NCBI RefSeq assembly: GCF_001025135.1
Contig: NZ_AP012323.1
Coordinates: forward strand, 1,860,001-1,924,000
Direction of reading: 5' to 3'
DNA from: Bifidobacterium bifidum ATCC 29521 = JCM 1255 = DSM 20456
GTDB lineage: Bacteria; Actinomycetota; Actinomycetes; Actinomycetales; Bifidobacteriaceae
Length of the DNA stretch: 64,000 bases
The notes beneath the pieces were generated by a model. It was not told the origin of the DNA and did not search any database. It was given only the letters and a program-made list of their open reading frames with translations. Position 1 is the first letter of the stretch, and each line of letters begins with the position of its first letter. The translations under genes were made by a program, and so were the position numbers. Of the stretch, positions 49,988-59,582 are shown piece by piece.

Positions 49988-51580
49988 TCAGGCGGCTTTG
50001 AGGGTGGGGTGCTTGGTGCGGGAGCGGATCGCGGCGTTGACCGGCACCTCATGCGGGCACGGCATGGAGAACACGTGCGCCGGATTGTTGATGGCTTGCA
50101 CCCAGTTGCCGTCGGCGTCGCGAAGGCCGTTTTCGGGCACGGTGTAGATGAGCGGCGCATCGCCCGGCAGCAGGAATTCGATCTCCTGGCCGGGTTCGAT
50201 CTTGTTGCGGCTCATCAGCGTGACGCGACCGCCTTCGTCCGGGCTCCACGACAGCACTTCGCCGACGACCAGCCATGAGCGGAAGTAGCCGCTGCGGTTG
50301 GTGTTCTCGGTGACCTTGCGGTCCGGGTAGTAGAAGCCGGTGGAGTATTCGCGGTGAGCGACCTTGTAGGGTTCCTCTTTCAACCATTCGGGCAGTGTGA
50401 CGGGCGGCGCGGGCGCGACGGCCGCATGCTGCCAGCCGTTCGTGTCGATCGGGGACTCGTCGCGCGTGTTCGATTTGCGGCGCGTGCTGCGGGCCTGTTG
50501 TTCAAGATCGGAGATACGGTCTGGGGCGGTGGGGCTCTGGCCGACTTCCAGGACGCCGTCGTCGCCGGGGACGCCGGCGAAGGCGACGTCGGCCTGTTCC
50601 ATGATGTGGTCCGTGAGATCGGCACCGGACAGTTCCGCCGCGTACGGGTCATCGTTCAGCCAGACGGGGGCGGGCGCGTCGGTGCGAATCACGCGGTCGT
50701 GGAACGGGCGCAGCGTGTTGCCGTCCGCGGCCTCGAAACCGCGCTGCACCATGTATTCGTTGACGGCGGTCTTGTAGGCGTTGGTCATCGCGGCGATGTA
50801 GTACGCGCTTTTGGCCCGGCCCTCGATCTTGAGGCTGGTGGCGCCGGAGTCGATCAGGTCATCCAGGTGCTCCATCATGCACATGTCCTGCGAGTTGAAC
50901 AGGTACGTGCCCTCTTTGGTCTCCTCGACCGGGAAGTACTGGCCGGGACGCTTCTCCTCGACCAGCGAGTACTTCCAGCGGCACGGCTGCGCGCATTCGC
51001 CGTGGTTGCCGTCGCGACCGGTCAGATAGTTGGAGATCAGGCAGCGTCCGGAGAACGCCATGCACATCGACCCGTGCACGAAGCATTCGACATCCATGTC
51101 GTCGGGAATGTTGGCGCGGATGTCTCGCACGGCCTGCAGATCCATCTCGCGGGCGAGCACGACGCGTCTGGCGCCGAGGTCGTACAGCGCGTTGGCGGCA
51201 CCGTAGTTCGTGACGCCCGCCTGCGTGGAGACGTGCAGTTCCAGCTCGGGGGCGACGCTATGCGCGGTCATGAGCACGCCGATGTCGGTGACGATCAGCG
51301 CATCCACACCGGTGCCGGCCAGCTGGCTGATGTATTCCTGGATGGCCCTGACCTCGTTGTTGCGCGGCAACACATTGCAGGTCACATATACGCGGGCGCC
51401 CCGCGCATGGGCGTAGCGGGCGCCCTCTTCGAAGTCCTCCAGGCTCAGGTTCTTCGGAGCACTTCTCATGCCGAACGCCTTGCCGCCGCAATATACGGCG
51501 TCGGCCCCGTAATCGACCGCAGCCTTCAGCCCGCGCAGGTTGCCCGCCGGAGCCAGCACTTCCGGCTTACGCCGGGCCAT
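49988..51580 (-). CDS. U32 peptidase-family protein (RNA hydroxylation type)
   Basis: A 530-residue U32 protein. Members such as RlhA and TrhP take part in hydroxylation of rRNA or tRNA; some are described as collagenase-like. The N-terminus reads KPEVLAPAGNLRGLKAAVDYGADAVYCGG (in pieces), and the family signature VECFVHGSMCMAFSGRCLIS with clustered cysteines, plus HGECAQPCRWKYS, suggests an iron-sulfur site. Residues 300-400 include a long variable insertion. The ATG at 51580 starts the family homology, but no ribosome site is seen; GTG 51601 or ATG 51619 are alternatives. A C10 tract lies 87 bases upstream. Confidence 0.85.
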   Translation of the reverse strand: MARRKPEVLAPAGNLRGLKAAVDYGADAVYCGGKAFGMRSAPKNLSLEDFEEGARYAHARGARVYVTCNVLPRNNEVRAIQEYISQLAGTGVDALIVTDIGVLMTAHSVAPELELHVSTQAGVTNYGAANALYDLGARRVVLAREMDLQAVRDIRANIPDDMDVECFVHGSMCMAFSGRCLISNYLTGRDGNHGECAQPCRWKYSLVEEKRPGQYFPVEETKEGTYLFNSQDMCMMEHLDDLIDSGATSLKIEGRAKSAYYIAAMTNAYKTAVNEYMVQRGFEAADGNTLRPFHDRVIRTDAPAPVWLNDDPYAAELSGADLTDHIMEQADVAFAGVPGDDGVLEVGQSPTAPDRISDLEQQARSTRRKSNTRDESPIDTNGWQHAAVAPAPPVTLPEWLKEEPYKVAHREYSTGFYYPDRKVTENTNRSGYFRSWLVVGEVLSWSPDEGGRVTLMSRNKIEPGQEIEFLLPGDAPLIYTVPENGLRDADGNWVQAINNPAHVFSMPCPHEVPVNAAIRSRTKHPTLKAA

Positions 51581-51666
51581 TCGTTGTTGAGATTCAAGCA
51601 CCCCACCAGTGTAGTGCATGGAATCTGGTGCCAATGTCGCGCCTCTGACATCAGGCGTCAAGTACA

Positions 51667-51676
51667 CCCCCCCCCC
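51667..51676. repeat. C10 homopolymer between the U32 gene and the IS element
   Basis: Ten consecutive C bases, 86-96 bases upstream of the U32 start and 22 bases from the left end of the IS. Such tracts vary in length by slippage. It lies in the likely promoter region of the U32 gene. Confidence 0.8.
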
Positions 51677-51698
51677 TTAACAAAATCCGCTCGGCGAG

Positions 51699-52880
51699 TT
51701 CTAGTGATCGTTGCAACACCTGACCTACCGCAAGGAGGGTCAGGTGACCGGGAGCCACCGAAACGAAGACCGTGGCGGGGAACGCCGTTGGGCGTTCAAC
51801 GGCGTCGAATATCCGACGAGGAAGCTGATGTGCGAGGCGAGGCGCGAGGAGTACGTGCGTCTGCCGGACGAGGAGGGCATGAACTTCACCCAAGCCGCCC
51901 ATGCGGTCGGGGTCTCCAAGCGCAACGGCAAGGTATGGCGCAACGGGCGCACCCGCGCCACCGGGAGGAACAAAAAGGCAAGCATGGACTGGTATCGTTC
52001 CACCATGGACAAACCCAAACGGATCCACGCGCGCTACCTCAATCAGGAGGAGCGCATCCCGATCGCCGACCGGCTGCGCCCGGGCGATTCGATCCGCGCC
52101 ATCGCCCGGCTGTCGGGACGCGACCCCGGCGCGGTCAGCCGCGAGGTCGAGCGCAACAGGAACCCCGGGACCGGCGACTGCGAGCCCTGCCGCGCCCAGC
52201 AGAAGGCGGCCGGCCGGCTCAAACGCCCCAGACCGCGCAAGGCGGCCGACGGCACGCCGTTGTGGGCGGAGATACCGGCCGGGTTGCGCAGGCATTGGAG
52301 CCCGGAGCAGATATCCAACCGGCCGAGGCGGAGGACCGGGCGGTCCCCGGCCACTGGGAGGGCGATCTCATCACCGGCAGCCGCAACAAAAGCGCGATCG
52401 GCACGCTCGTCGAGCGCACCACCAGGTTCACGATCCTGCTGCACCTGCCCGACGGGCACGACGCCGAACACGTCCAGCGGGCCATCATCGACAAAATGGC
52501 CTCGCTGCCCGAACTCCCGCGCAATTCGCTGACCTGGGACCAGGGAGCCGAGCTCGCCCTGCACAAGCGCATCACCACCGCGCCGGACATGCAGGTCTAC
52601 TTCTGCGACCCGCACAGCCCGTGGCGGCGCGGGTCGAACGAGAACACCAACGGACTGCCGCGCCGGTACTTCCCCAAAGGCACCGACCTATCCGTCCACC
52701 CGGAGGACTACCTCGACGCGGTCGCCGAGGAACTCAACGACCGGCCACGCAAGACCCTCGGCTTCATGAAACCAAGCGAGAAGATCATCGAACTACTCGA
52801 CGCCGCGTGATAGCCTCAACAACCGACAACGTGGCCATGGAAGGCCGCTCAAACCTCAGGCGCTGCAACCACCACTAGAA
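51699..52880 (+). mobile_element. IS30-family insertion sequence (inactive)
   Basis: The element spans about 1182 bases and is bounded by imperfect inverted repeats, left TTCTAGTGATCGTTGCAACA and right TTCTAGTGGTGGTTGCAGCG, matching at about 21 of 26 positions. The transposase gene has an internal deletion and frameshift. No clear target duplication is seen at the ends. IS30 elements usually make 2-3 base duplications, too short to judge here. Confidence 0.82.
51744..52810 (+). pseudogene. IS30-type transposase with internal deletion and frameshift
   Basis: The frame starting at GTG 51744 (AAGGAGG before it) reads an IS30 N-terminus with helix-turn-helix region (YLNQEERIPIADRLRPGDSI, then RAIARLSGRDPGAVSREVER) and reaches HWSPEQISNR near 52320. 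At that point family proteins have about 100 more residues before the catalytic domain; here the sequence jumps to PAEAEDRAVPGHWEGDLITG in another frame. The catalytic domain then continues with LTWDQGAELALHK, VYFCDPHSPWRRGSNENTNG and a stop at 52810, so the DDE residues survive. The break joins two similar IS-N/ER-P segments and prevents translation of a whole enzyme. Confidence 0.85.
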
Positions 52881-52917
52881 TCCACCTCATGCAACGCATG
52901 ACTGGGGTGGCCATGCC

Positions 52918-52937
52918 CTGGAGTCGCAAGACTCCAG
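52918..52937. repeat. Short hairpin beside the IS
   Basis: CTGGAGTC, a GCAA tetraloop and GACTCCAG form a compact perfect stem. It lies between the IS right end and the 52951 palindrome. No gene is attached to it. Confidence 0.5.
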
Positions 52938-52950
52938 TGAGACTACAAAA

Positions 52951-53026
52951 GCAGGCTCTCAAAACTCGCGGATAGACAAGGAAAACCGCTATTCCACCGG
53001 TGTATCTGCGAGTTTTGAGAGCCTGT
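52951..53026 (-). repeat. Palindrome of family B, copy 1 (aldo/keto reductase 3' end)
   Basis: Arms 52951-52974 and 53003-53026 (24 bases, two mismatches) share the core GCTCTCAAAACTCGCAGATA with the palindrome at 59504-59581. It starts 4 bases beyond the reductase stop, so it may end that transcript. Confidence 0.75.
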
Positions 53027-53030
53027 CGCC

Positions 53031-53891
53031 TTAAAGCCTCACAAGCTCGTCGGGGGTGAGCTCCAAATCGCCGGCATGCAGGCTGTCGAGGATGGTCTCG
53101 GGGCGGTGGGCGCCGGGGATGACGAAGACATGGTCGCCCTTGGCGAGCTCCCACGCGAGCACGACCTGCTGGTAGGAGACGCCACGAGCCGCCGCGATCT
53201 CGCGGAACGGGTCGAACTTGGTTTCGTCCTTGGGCTTGCGGAAGCCGCCCAGCGGGCTCCAGCACACGAAGTTCAGACCGACTTTCGCCGTGTATTCCAG
53301 CGTATCGGCGGTGTCGAGGTAGATCGGCGAGTACTGGTTCTGCACGGCGATGAGCTTGTCGCCGAGGATGCCGCGCGCGATGTCGATCTGCTCGATGGAA
53401 GCGTTGGAGATGCCGGCCTCCTGCGCCACGCCCTCGTCCACCAGCTGCTTGATGGCTTCGACGGACTCGTTGTACGGCACCTTCGGGTCGGGGCGATGGA
53501 AGTAGAGCAGGTCAATCGTGTCGACGCCGAGCGCGAGCGCGCTCTCCTTGCCGCGCTTGATCAGGTTTTCAGGGCGCCCGTCCACGTCCCAGGTGGGGCG
53601 GCCGTCGGTGAAGTTGCGGAAATGACCGACCTTGGTGGCGATGGTGACCTCATCCTTCGGGCCGTTCCAAGAGGCCATGGCCTCGCGGATCAGCTTTTCG
53701 CCGGTCTGCTCTTCGCCGCCGGAGCAGTAGTAGGCCCAAGCCGTGTCGAGGTGACGGCAGCCGGCGTCGAGTGCGGCGTGGATGGTCTCGATGCCCTTAT
53801 CGTGGCCGAGGTTGTTCTCGATGGTCAGCGGCATTTCGCCGAGGCCGATGGCGGTGGTGCCGAACGGACCGAGGTTGCGGTGCAGTACCAT
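53031..53891 (-). CDS. Aldo/keto reductase
   Basis: A 286-residue NADPH-dependent reductase of the AKR superfamily. The catalytic tetrad region is visible: HLDTAWAYYCSGGEEQTGE (Asp and Tyr), TIATKVGHF (Lys) and LLYFHRPDPKVPYN (His). The C-terminal cofactor segment includes VCWSPLGGFRKP and VIPGAHRPETI. The ATG at 53891 is preferred because AAGGAG precedes it by 6 bases; the upstream ATG at 53912 only gives the codons that contain that site. Substrate is unknown. It diverges from nrdH across a repeat-containing spacer. Confidence 0.9.
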   Translation of the reverse strand: MVLHRNLGPFGTTAIGLGEMPLTIENNLGHDKGIETIHAALDAGCRHLDTAWAYYCSGGEEQTGEKLIREAMASWNGPKDEVTIATKVGHFRNFTDGRPTWDVDGRPENLIKRGKESALALGVDTIDLLYFHRPDPKVPYNESVEAIKQLVDEGVAQEAGISNASIEQIDIARGILGDKLIAVQNQYSPIYLDTADTLEYTAKVGLNFVCWSPLGGFRKPKDETKFDPFREIAAARGVSYQQVVLAWELAKGDHVFVIPGAHRPETILDSLHAGDLELTPDELVRL

Positions 53892-53961
53892 GTGCATCTC
53901 CTTGATGGTCATATAGTGTCGCCCTCCACAATACGCCGAGGCCGCGGCGGATACGACCCCG

Positions 53962-54127
53962 GTAGCAGCGAACGGTTCTCAATAAGAAACGTGCGAGGAT
54001 TCCGCACAATTTCGCACAATCGCACAAATAGGCAAAGTCCCGGAATTCCAGGGCTCAGCCGATTTTGATGTTCATTTCGGCCGACAGCAGGCTCGCACCT
54101 TTCTTATTGAGAACCGTTCGCTGCTAC
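53962..54127. repeat. MITE-like element with 36-bp inverted repeats
   Basis: Arms 53962-53997 and 54092-54127 are inverted 36-base copies with one mismatch (outer end GTAGCAGCGAACGGTTCTCA). The 94-base interior holds three CGCACAAT-like repeats and a short palindrome CCCGGAATTCCAGGG. There is no open frame. It looks like a miniature inverted-repeat element. Confidence 0.75.
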
Positions 54128-54221
54128 AAATCCGCCCGGAGACCGCTCATGTGACTATCCCCACATTTCACACCGACACCAAAAATCCACCATCGCCCAA
54201 AATCGGCATCATCCCAACGAA

Positions 54222-54300
54222 ACACTACATATAGTGACCACACACTGCGCGCGACACGACTTGTAGGGGTTCTTGACTGCAAATTACAACGCTGTAGTCT
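54222..54300 (+). promoter_or_regulatory. nrd promoter with probable NrdR box
   Basis: ACACTACATATAGTGA (54222-54237) resembles the palindromic NrdR box of ribonucleotide reductase operons. TTGACT (54273-54278) and TAGTCT (54295-54300) at 16-base spacing form the likely promoter of nrdH, 43 bases before its ATG. The second NrdR box usually paired with the first is not clear. Confidence 0.55.
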
Positions 54301-54342
54301 GAGCGAGTCAACACGTTCACCCCAGCGCATCAAGGGAGCAAC

Positions 54343-54600
54343 ATGACCGTCACCGTGTTCACCAAACCGTATTGCCCGCAGTGCGACGCCACCAAGCGCC
54401 AGCTCACCAAGCAGGGCGTGATTTTCGAGACCGTGAACCTGGAGCAGAATCCGGAGACCCTGGCACAGCTGCAGCATGCCGGCTTCCAGCAGGCTCCCGT
54501 CGTGATCACCCCCGATGCATCCTGGACCGGCTACCGCCCGGACCTGATTCGCGAGCTGGCCAAGAAACTGGCCAAGAAGACCGCGCCGGTGGCCGCATGA
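54343..54600 (+). CDS. nrdH: NrdH redoxin
   Basis: An 85-residue glutaredoxin-like protein with thioredoxin-like electron supply that reduces class Ib ribonucleotide reductase. The redox motif CPQC (residues 11-14, [17 protein letters not shown]) and WTGYRPDLI near the end are family features. AAGGGAGC precedes the ATG. It is the first gene of nrdHIEF and overlaps nrdI by 4 bases. Confidence 0.95.
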   Translation: MTVTVFTKPYCPQCDATKRQLTKQGVIFETVNLEQNPETLAQLQHAGFQQAPVVITPDASWTGYRPDLIRELAKKLAKKTAPVAA

Positions 54601-55169
54601 ACGGCAGCGCCCCCGCCACCCCCGGCACGCCCCAGCCTCATCCGCGCAGCACCCCGATCGACCTGACCGCCGCGCACGCCATCCCCGCCGCCGACAGCAC
54701 CACGCCCAGCACCCCCGAGCAGCCGGCCGGCAACACGGTCGAGCACATCGGCGCAGTCGTGTACTTCTCCTCCGCCTCCGAGAACACGGCCCGGTTCATC
54801 GAATCCTGCCAGCTGAGCGGCATCGGCATCGCCGTGTACCGCATCCCCCTCAAGCCGGGCTCGGCGCCGCTCAACGTGCGCGAGCCGTACGTGCTGATGG
54901 TGCCGACCTACGGCGGCGGCGACGCGAAAAAGGCCGTGCCGCCGCAAGTGAAGCGCTTCCTCAACAATCCCGCGAACCGCGCGTGGATCCGCGGCGTGGT
55001 CGCGTCCGGCAACACCAATTTCGGCACCGCATACTGCGCGGCAGGTGACATCATCGCCGCGAAATGCCGTGTGCCGTTCCTCTACCGTTTCGAGCTTATG
55101 GGCACGCGAGAAGACACGCGCAAGGTGCGCGATGGACTCGCGCGTTTCTTCCGGGACCACCGCGGCTGA
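54597..55169 (+). CDS. nrdI: NrdI flavodoxin-like protein
   Basis: A 190-residue flavodoxin that activates the manganese radical cofactor of NrdF. The flavin-binding core is clear: [32 protein letters not shown] and [17 protein letters not shown]. An unusual Pro/Thr/Ala-rich N-terminal extension of about 45 residues precedes the fold (family members usually start near [12 protein letters not shown]), so a later start is possible, but the ATG at 54597 overlaps the nrdH stop (ATGA), the normal coupling. The gene is followed by nrdE after 50 bases. Confidence 0.92.
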   Translation: MNGSAPATPGTPQPHPRSTPIDLTAAHAIPAADSTTPSTPEQPAGNTVEHIGAVVYFSSASENTARFIESCQLSGIGIAVYRIPLKPGSAPLNVREPYVLMVPTYGGGDAKKAVPPQVKRFLNNPANRAWIRGVVASGNTNFGTAYCAAGDIIAAKCRVPFLYRFELMGTREDTRKVRDGLARFFRDHRG

Positions 55170-55219
55170 ACGCGCCACAATCACCGTTATTCCAGTTACT
55201 CCAAGGGAAAACTATACTC

Positions 55220-57415
55220 ATGACTGACTTCACCGACACCGAGCTGCCGCTCGACAACACCACCGACACCACTGTCGAGCAGTACGATCCGGCGCACGAC
55301 TACCATGCGCTCAACGCGATGCTGAACCTGTACGACGCCGATGGGCGCATCCAGTTCGGTAAGGACAAGGCCGCCGAACGCGAATACGTCACCGGCCACG
55401 TGGCCACGAACACGAAGCGCTTCGAATCCACCGGCGAGCGCCTGCGCTACCTGATCGACCACCAGTATTACGCCCCGGCGGTGTTCAAACGCTACTCCCC
55501 CGAGTTCCTGGACGGCTTCTACGCGCACGCCGAATCCTCCGGATTCGAGTTCGGCACGTTCCTGGGCGCGTTCAAGTTCTACACGTCATACGCGCTGAAG
55601 ACGTTCGACGGCAAACTGTATCTGGAGGACTTCCCACAGCGTTGCGCGGCGGTCGCGCTCGAATTGGCGGCCGGCAACGAGCAGCGGGCCGTCGAATACC
55701 TCGACGAGATGCTCTCCGGCGCGTTCCAGCCGGCCACGCCGACGTTCCTGAACCTCGGCAAGGCGCAGCGCGGCGAGGCGGTCAGCTGCTTCCTCGTGCG
55801 CATCGAAGACAGCATGGAGTCGATCTCGCGCGGCATCAACGCGGCCCTGCAGCTGTCGAAGCGCGGCGGCGGCGTGGCGCTGCTGCTCAGCAATCTTCGC
55901 GAGCTCGGCGCCCCGATCAAGCACATCGAGAACCAGTCGAGCGGCGTGATCCCGGTCATGAAGCTGCTGGAGGACTCGTTCTCGTACGCGAACCAGCTTG
56001 GCGCGAGGCAGGGTGCCGGCGCGGTGTACCTCAATGCGCATCATCCGGACATCCTGCGCTTCCTCGACACGAAGCGCGAGAACGCCGACGAGAAGATTCG
56101 CATCAAATCACTGGCGTTGGGCGTCGTAATCCCGGACGTCACGTTCGAGCTGGCCAAGAAGAAGGCCAAGATGGCGCTGTTCAGCCCGTATGACGCGGAG
56201 CGCGTGTACGGCAAGCCGTTCGCCGACATTTCCGTCACCGAGCATTACGACGAGATGGTGGCCGACGACCGCATCAGGAAAACCTATATCGACGCGCGCG
56301 AGTTCTTCACGACGCTGGCCGAAATCCAGTTCGAATCCGGCTACCCGTACATCGTGTTCGAGGACACGGTGAACCGCGCGAACCCGATCGCCGGGCGCAT
56401 CACGATGTCGAACCTGTGCTCCGAAATCCTGCAGGTGCAGGAGGCGAGCTCCTACAACGAGGACCTGACCTACTCGCACGTCGGGCGCGACGTGTCCTGC
56501 AACCTCGGCTCGCTGAACATCGCCAAGGCGATGGACGCGGGCCTGGCCGGCACCGTCGAGACGGCGATTCGCGCCCTGACGTCGGTGTCCGAACACACGC
56601 GCATCGACGCGGTGCCCTCGATCCGCCGCGCGAACGATGAAGGGCACGCGATCGGCCTGGGACAGATGAACCTGCACGGTTTCCTCGCCCGCGAGGGCAT
56701 CCAGTATGGTTCCGAGGAAGCGCTCGACTTCACCGACATGTATTTCATGACGGTCGCCTACCACGCCTACCGCGCCTCGCACACGCTGGCCGTCGAGCAC
56801 GGCACGGCGTTTCGCGGCTTCGCCGATTCGGCGTACGCCAAGCCGGCCGGCGAGGGCAATTATTTCGACAAGTACACCGACGGCCGCCGCTCCCTCGCCC
56901 CGCGCACCGAACTCGTGCGCGCCCTGTTCGAGCGTTTCGGCGTCGCGATCCCGACCGAGGCCGACTGGGCCGAGCTGCGCGACGACATCCTGCGCGACGG
57001 CATCTACAACCAGAACCTGCAGGCCGTGCCGCCCACCGGCTCGATCTCGTACATCAACCATTCCACCTCGTCGATCCACCCGATCGCCTCCAAGATCGAG
57101 ATCCGCAAGGAAGGCAAGCTCGGGCGCGTCTACTACCCGGCCGCCTACATGACCAACGAGAACCTCGAATACTACAAGGACGCCTACGAAATCGGCTGGA
57201 AGGCCATCGTCGACACCTATGCCGAAGCCACGCAGCATGTGGACCAGGGACTCTCGCTCACGCTGTTCTTCCCCGACACCGCCACCACCCGCGACCTCAA
57301 CAAGGCCCAGATCTACGCCTGGCGCAAGGGCATCAAGACCCTCTACTACATCCGCATCCGCCAGCAGGCGCTGGAAGGGACCGAGGTGCAAGGCTGCGTC
57401 TCCTGCACGCTCTGA
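55220..57415 (+). CDS. nrdE: Class Ib ribonucleotide reductase, large subunit
   Basis: A 731-residue catalytic subunit that reduces ribonucleoside diphosphates to deoxy forms. Conserved parts are [19 protein letters not shown] with the active-site cysteine in [32 protein letters not shown] and the C-terminal redox tail GCVSCTL, which receives electrons from NrdH. The ATG at 55220 has AAGGG 11 bases upstream. Length and tail match NrdE rather than NrdA. Confidence 0.96.
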   Translation: MTDFTDTELPLDNTTDTTVEQYDPAHDYHALNAMLNLYDADGRIQFGKDKAAEREYVTGHVATNTKRFESTGERLRYLIDHQYYAPAVFKRYSPEFLDGFYAHAESSGFEFGTFLGAFKFYTSYALKTFDGKLYLEDFPQRCAAVALELAAGNEQRAVEYLDEMLSGAFQPATPTFLNLGKAQRGEAVSCFLVRIEDSMESISRGINAALQLSKRGGGVALLLSNLRELGAPIKHIENQSSGVIPVMKLLEDSFSYANQLGARQGAGAVYLNAHHPDILRFLDTKRENADEKIRIKSLALGVVIPDVTFELAKKKAKMALFSPYDAERVYGKPFADISVTEHYDEMVADDRIRKTYIDAREFFTTLAEIQFESGYPYIVFEDTVNRANPIAGRITMSNLCSEILQVQEASSYNEDLTYSHVGRDVSCNLGSLNIAKAMDAGLAGTVETAIRALTSVSEHTRIDAVPSIRRANDEGHAIGLGQMNLHGFLAREGIQYGSEEALDFTDMYFMTVAYHAYRASHTLAVEHGTAFRGFADSAYAKPAGEGNYFDKYTDGRRSLAPRTELVRALFERFGVAIPTEADWAELRDDILRDGIYNQNLQAVPPTGSISYINHSTSSIHPIASKIEIRKEGKLGRVYYPAAYMTNENLEYYKDAYEIGWKAIVDTYAEATQHVDQGLSLTLFFPDTATTRDLNKAQIYAWRKGIKTLYYIRIRQQALEGTEVQGCVSCTL

Positions 57416-57421
57416 GGAATC

Positions 57422-57518
57422 GGTGGATGATGTATGCGTATACCGCCTTTCTTCGGCGCTCGACGTACCTTCGTACGCCTTCGGCCTCAGACGGCGGTCT
57501 CCACACACGTCATCCACC
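57422..57518 (+). promoter_or_regulatory. Structured nrdE-nrdF spacer (nested hairpins)
   Basis: GGTGGATGA (57422-57430) pairs with TCATCCACC (57510-57518); inside, ACCGCC pairs with GGCGGT, and CGTAC-CTTC-GTACG forms a small hairpin. Such a structure just after nrdE can act in mRNA processing or partial termination to set NrdE:NrdF ratio. Confidence 0.45.
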
Positions 57519-57565
57519 AATTCCGCTCCACAGCCCTGCGCACGCCCGCAACTCAAGGAACCCAC

Positions 57566-58694
<1,129 letters not shown>

Positions 58695-58698
58695 CGGA

Positions 58699-58847
58699 TG
58701 TGTGCCCTCGCACGGTGGCTGAAATTGCGTCACCGTGTGAGGCGCACAGCGTGACGGTACCCTGAAAACCGTTGCAAATACTGGGCTCTAGCAACACCGT
58801 CACTGTGAGAGGGCACACACAGTGACGGTGGCCTCACACAGTGACGC
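58699..58847. repeat. Nested GTCAC-type palindromes after nrdF
   Basis: Two pairs of long arms nest: 58699-58713 with 58805-58819 (14 of 15) and 58727-58743 with 58831-58847 (16 of 17). In addition, CACCGTCACTG (58795-58805) and CAGTGACGGTG (58820-58830) form a perfect 11-bp pair. It begins 5 bases past the nrdF stop. Confidence 0.7.
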
Positions 58848-58935
58848 TTTGAGCGGTACCCCTGCGCCCCTCAGCGCGACGGTTCTTTGCATGAGGGGCT
58901 ATCAACCGTTGGAATCGCACCGGTTACGCGCGTAG

Positions 58936-59502
58936 GCGTTCGCCAGCGGAGTGGCGGCGCTGACGGCCACGTTCACGACCGTGCTGAACCGCGGCGACCA
59001 CGCGATCTTCTCCGACACGGCCGGCACGCTGCTGTCGGTGGACAATACGTTCATCTCGCCGTTCAACGCATGGCTCATCAACCGCGGCTTAGTCACGCTG
59101 CCGCTGCGCATGAGGCAGCACAACGCCTCGGCCCAGGCCATCGCCGAACACCTGCAATCACTGCCGCAGGTGCGGTTCGTGGCGTATCCGGGGCTCGAAT
59201 CGCACCCGCATCACGCATTCGCCGCCAGCCAGCTCGCCCGCCCGGACGCCGGTTTCGGCGGGGTACTCACGTTCGGACTGAACACCGACCATGACGGACA
59301 CAACCGTTTCGTCAGCAAACTCAACGTCATCACGTCGGCGGTGTCGCTCGGCCATGACGAAAGCCTCATCGTGTTACTGGGCGAAGACGACGAACGGCAG
59401 TACCTGTATCCGCCCGGGTTCCATCAGGGTTTCTTCCGTCTCGCCGTCGGTCTGGAGGATATGGACGACCTGATTCGCGACATCGACCACGCGCTTAGCT
59501 GA
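58936..59502 (+). pseudogene. Cys/Met-metabolism PLP enzyme remnant lacking the PLP lysine
   Basis: The frame, preceded at once by a TAG, reads fragments of a MetY/MetB-type O-acetylhomoserine sulfhydrylase: AFASGVAALTATFTTVLNRG, then DHAIFSD joined directly to TAGTLLSVDNTFISP, and that joined to FNAWLINRGLVTLPLRM. In family proteins about 75 residues and about 90 residues are expected at the two joins; the second missing block contains the PLP-binding lysine. The end (YPGLESHPHHAFAASQL, then SLGHDESLIV to FRLAVGLEDMDDLI) is intact. The deletions keep the frame, so a peptide may be made, but it cannot bind PLP normally. Confidence 0.8.
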
Positions 59503-59503
59503 G

Positions 59504-59581
59504 GTCACGCTCTCAAAACTCGCAGATAGAGGGGCTTTTCAGTCGAGAAGCCCCTCTATCTGCGAGTTTTGAGAGCGTGAC
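59504..59581. repeat. Palindrome of family B, copy 2 (34-bp perfect arms)
   Basis: Arms 59504-59537 and 59548-59581 are perfect inverted copies of 34 bases (outer end GTCACGCTCTCAAAACTCGC) with a 10-base loop. It lies between convergent genes and its core matches the palindrome at 52951-53026. Confidence 0.85.
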
Positions 59582-59582
59582 T

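Noticed and set aside
50354-52810. 818-codon plus-strand frame running from opposite the U32 gene into the IS
   Set aside because: The first two thirds are antisense to the U32 gene with non-protein composition; only the last part (from about 52320) is real, as the broken transposase end.
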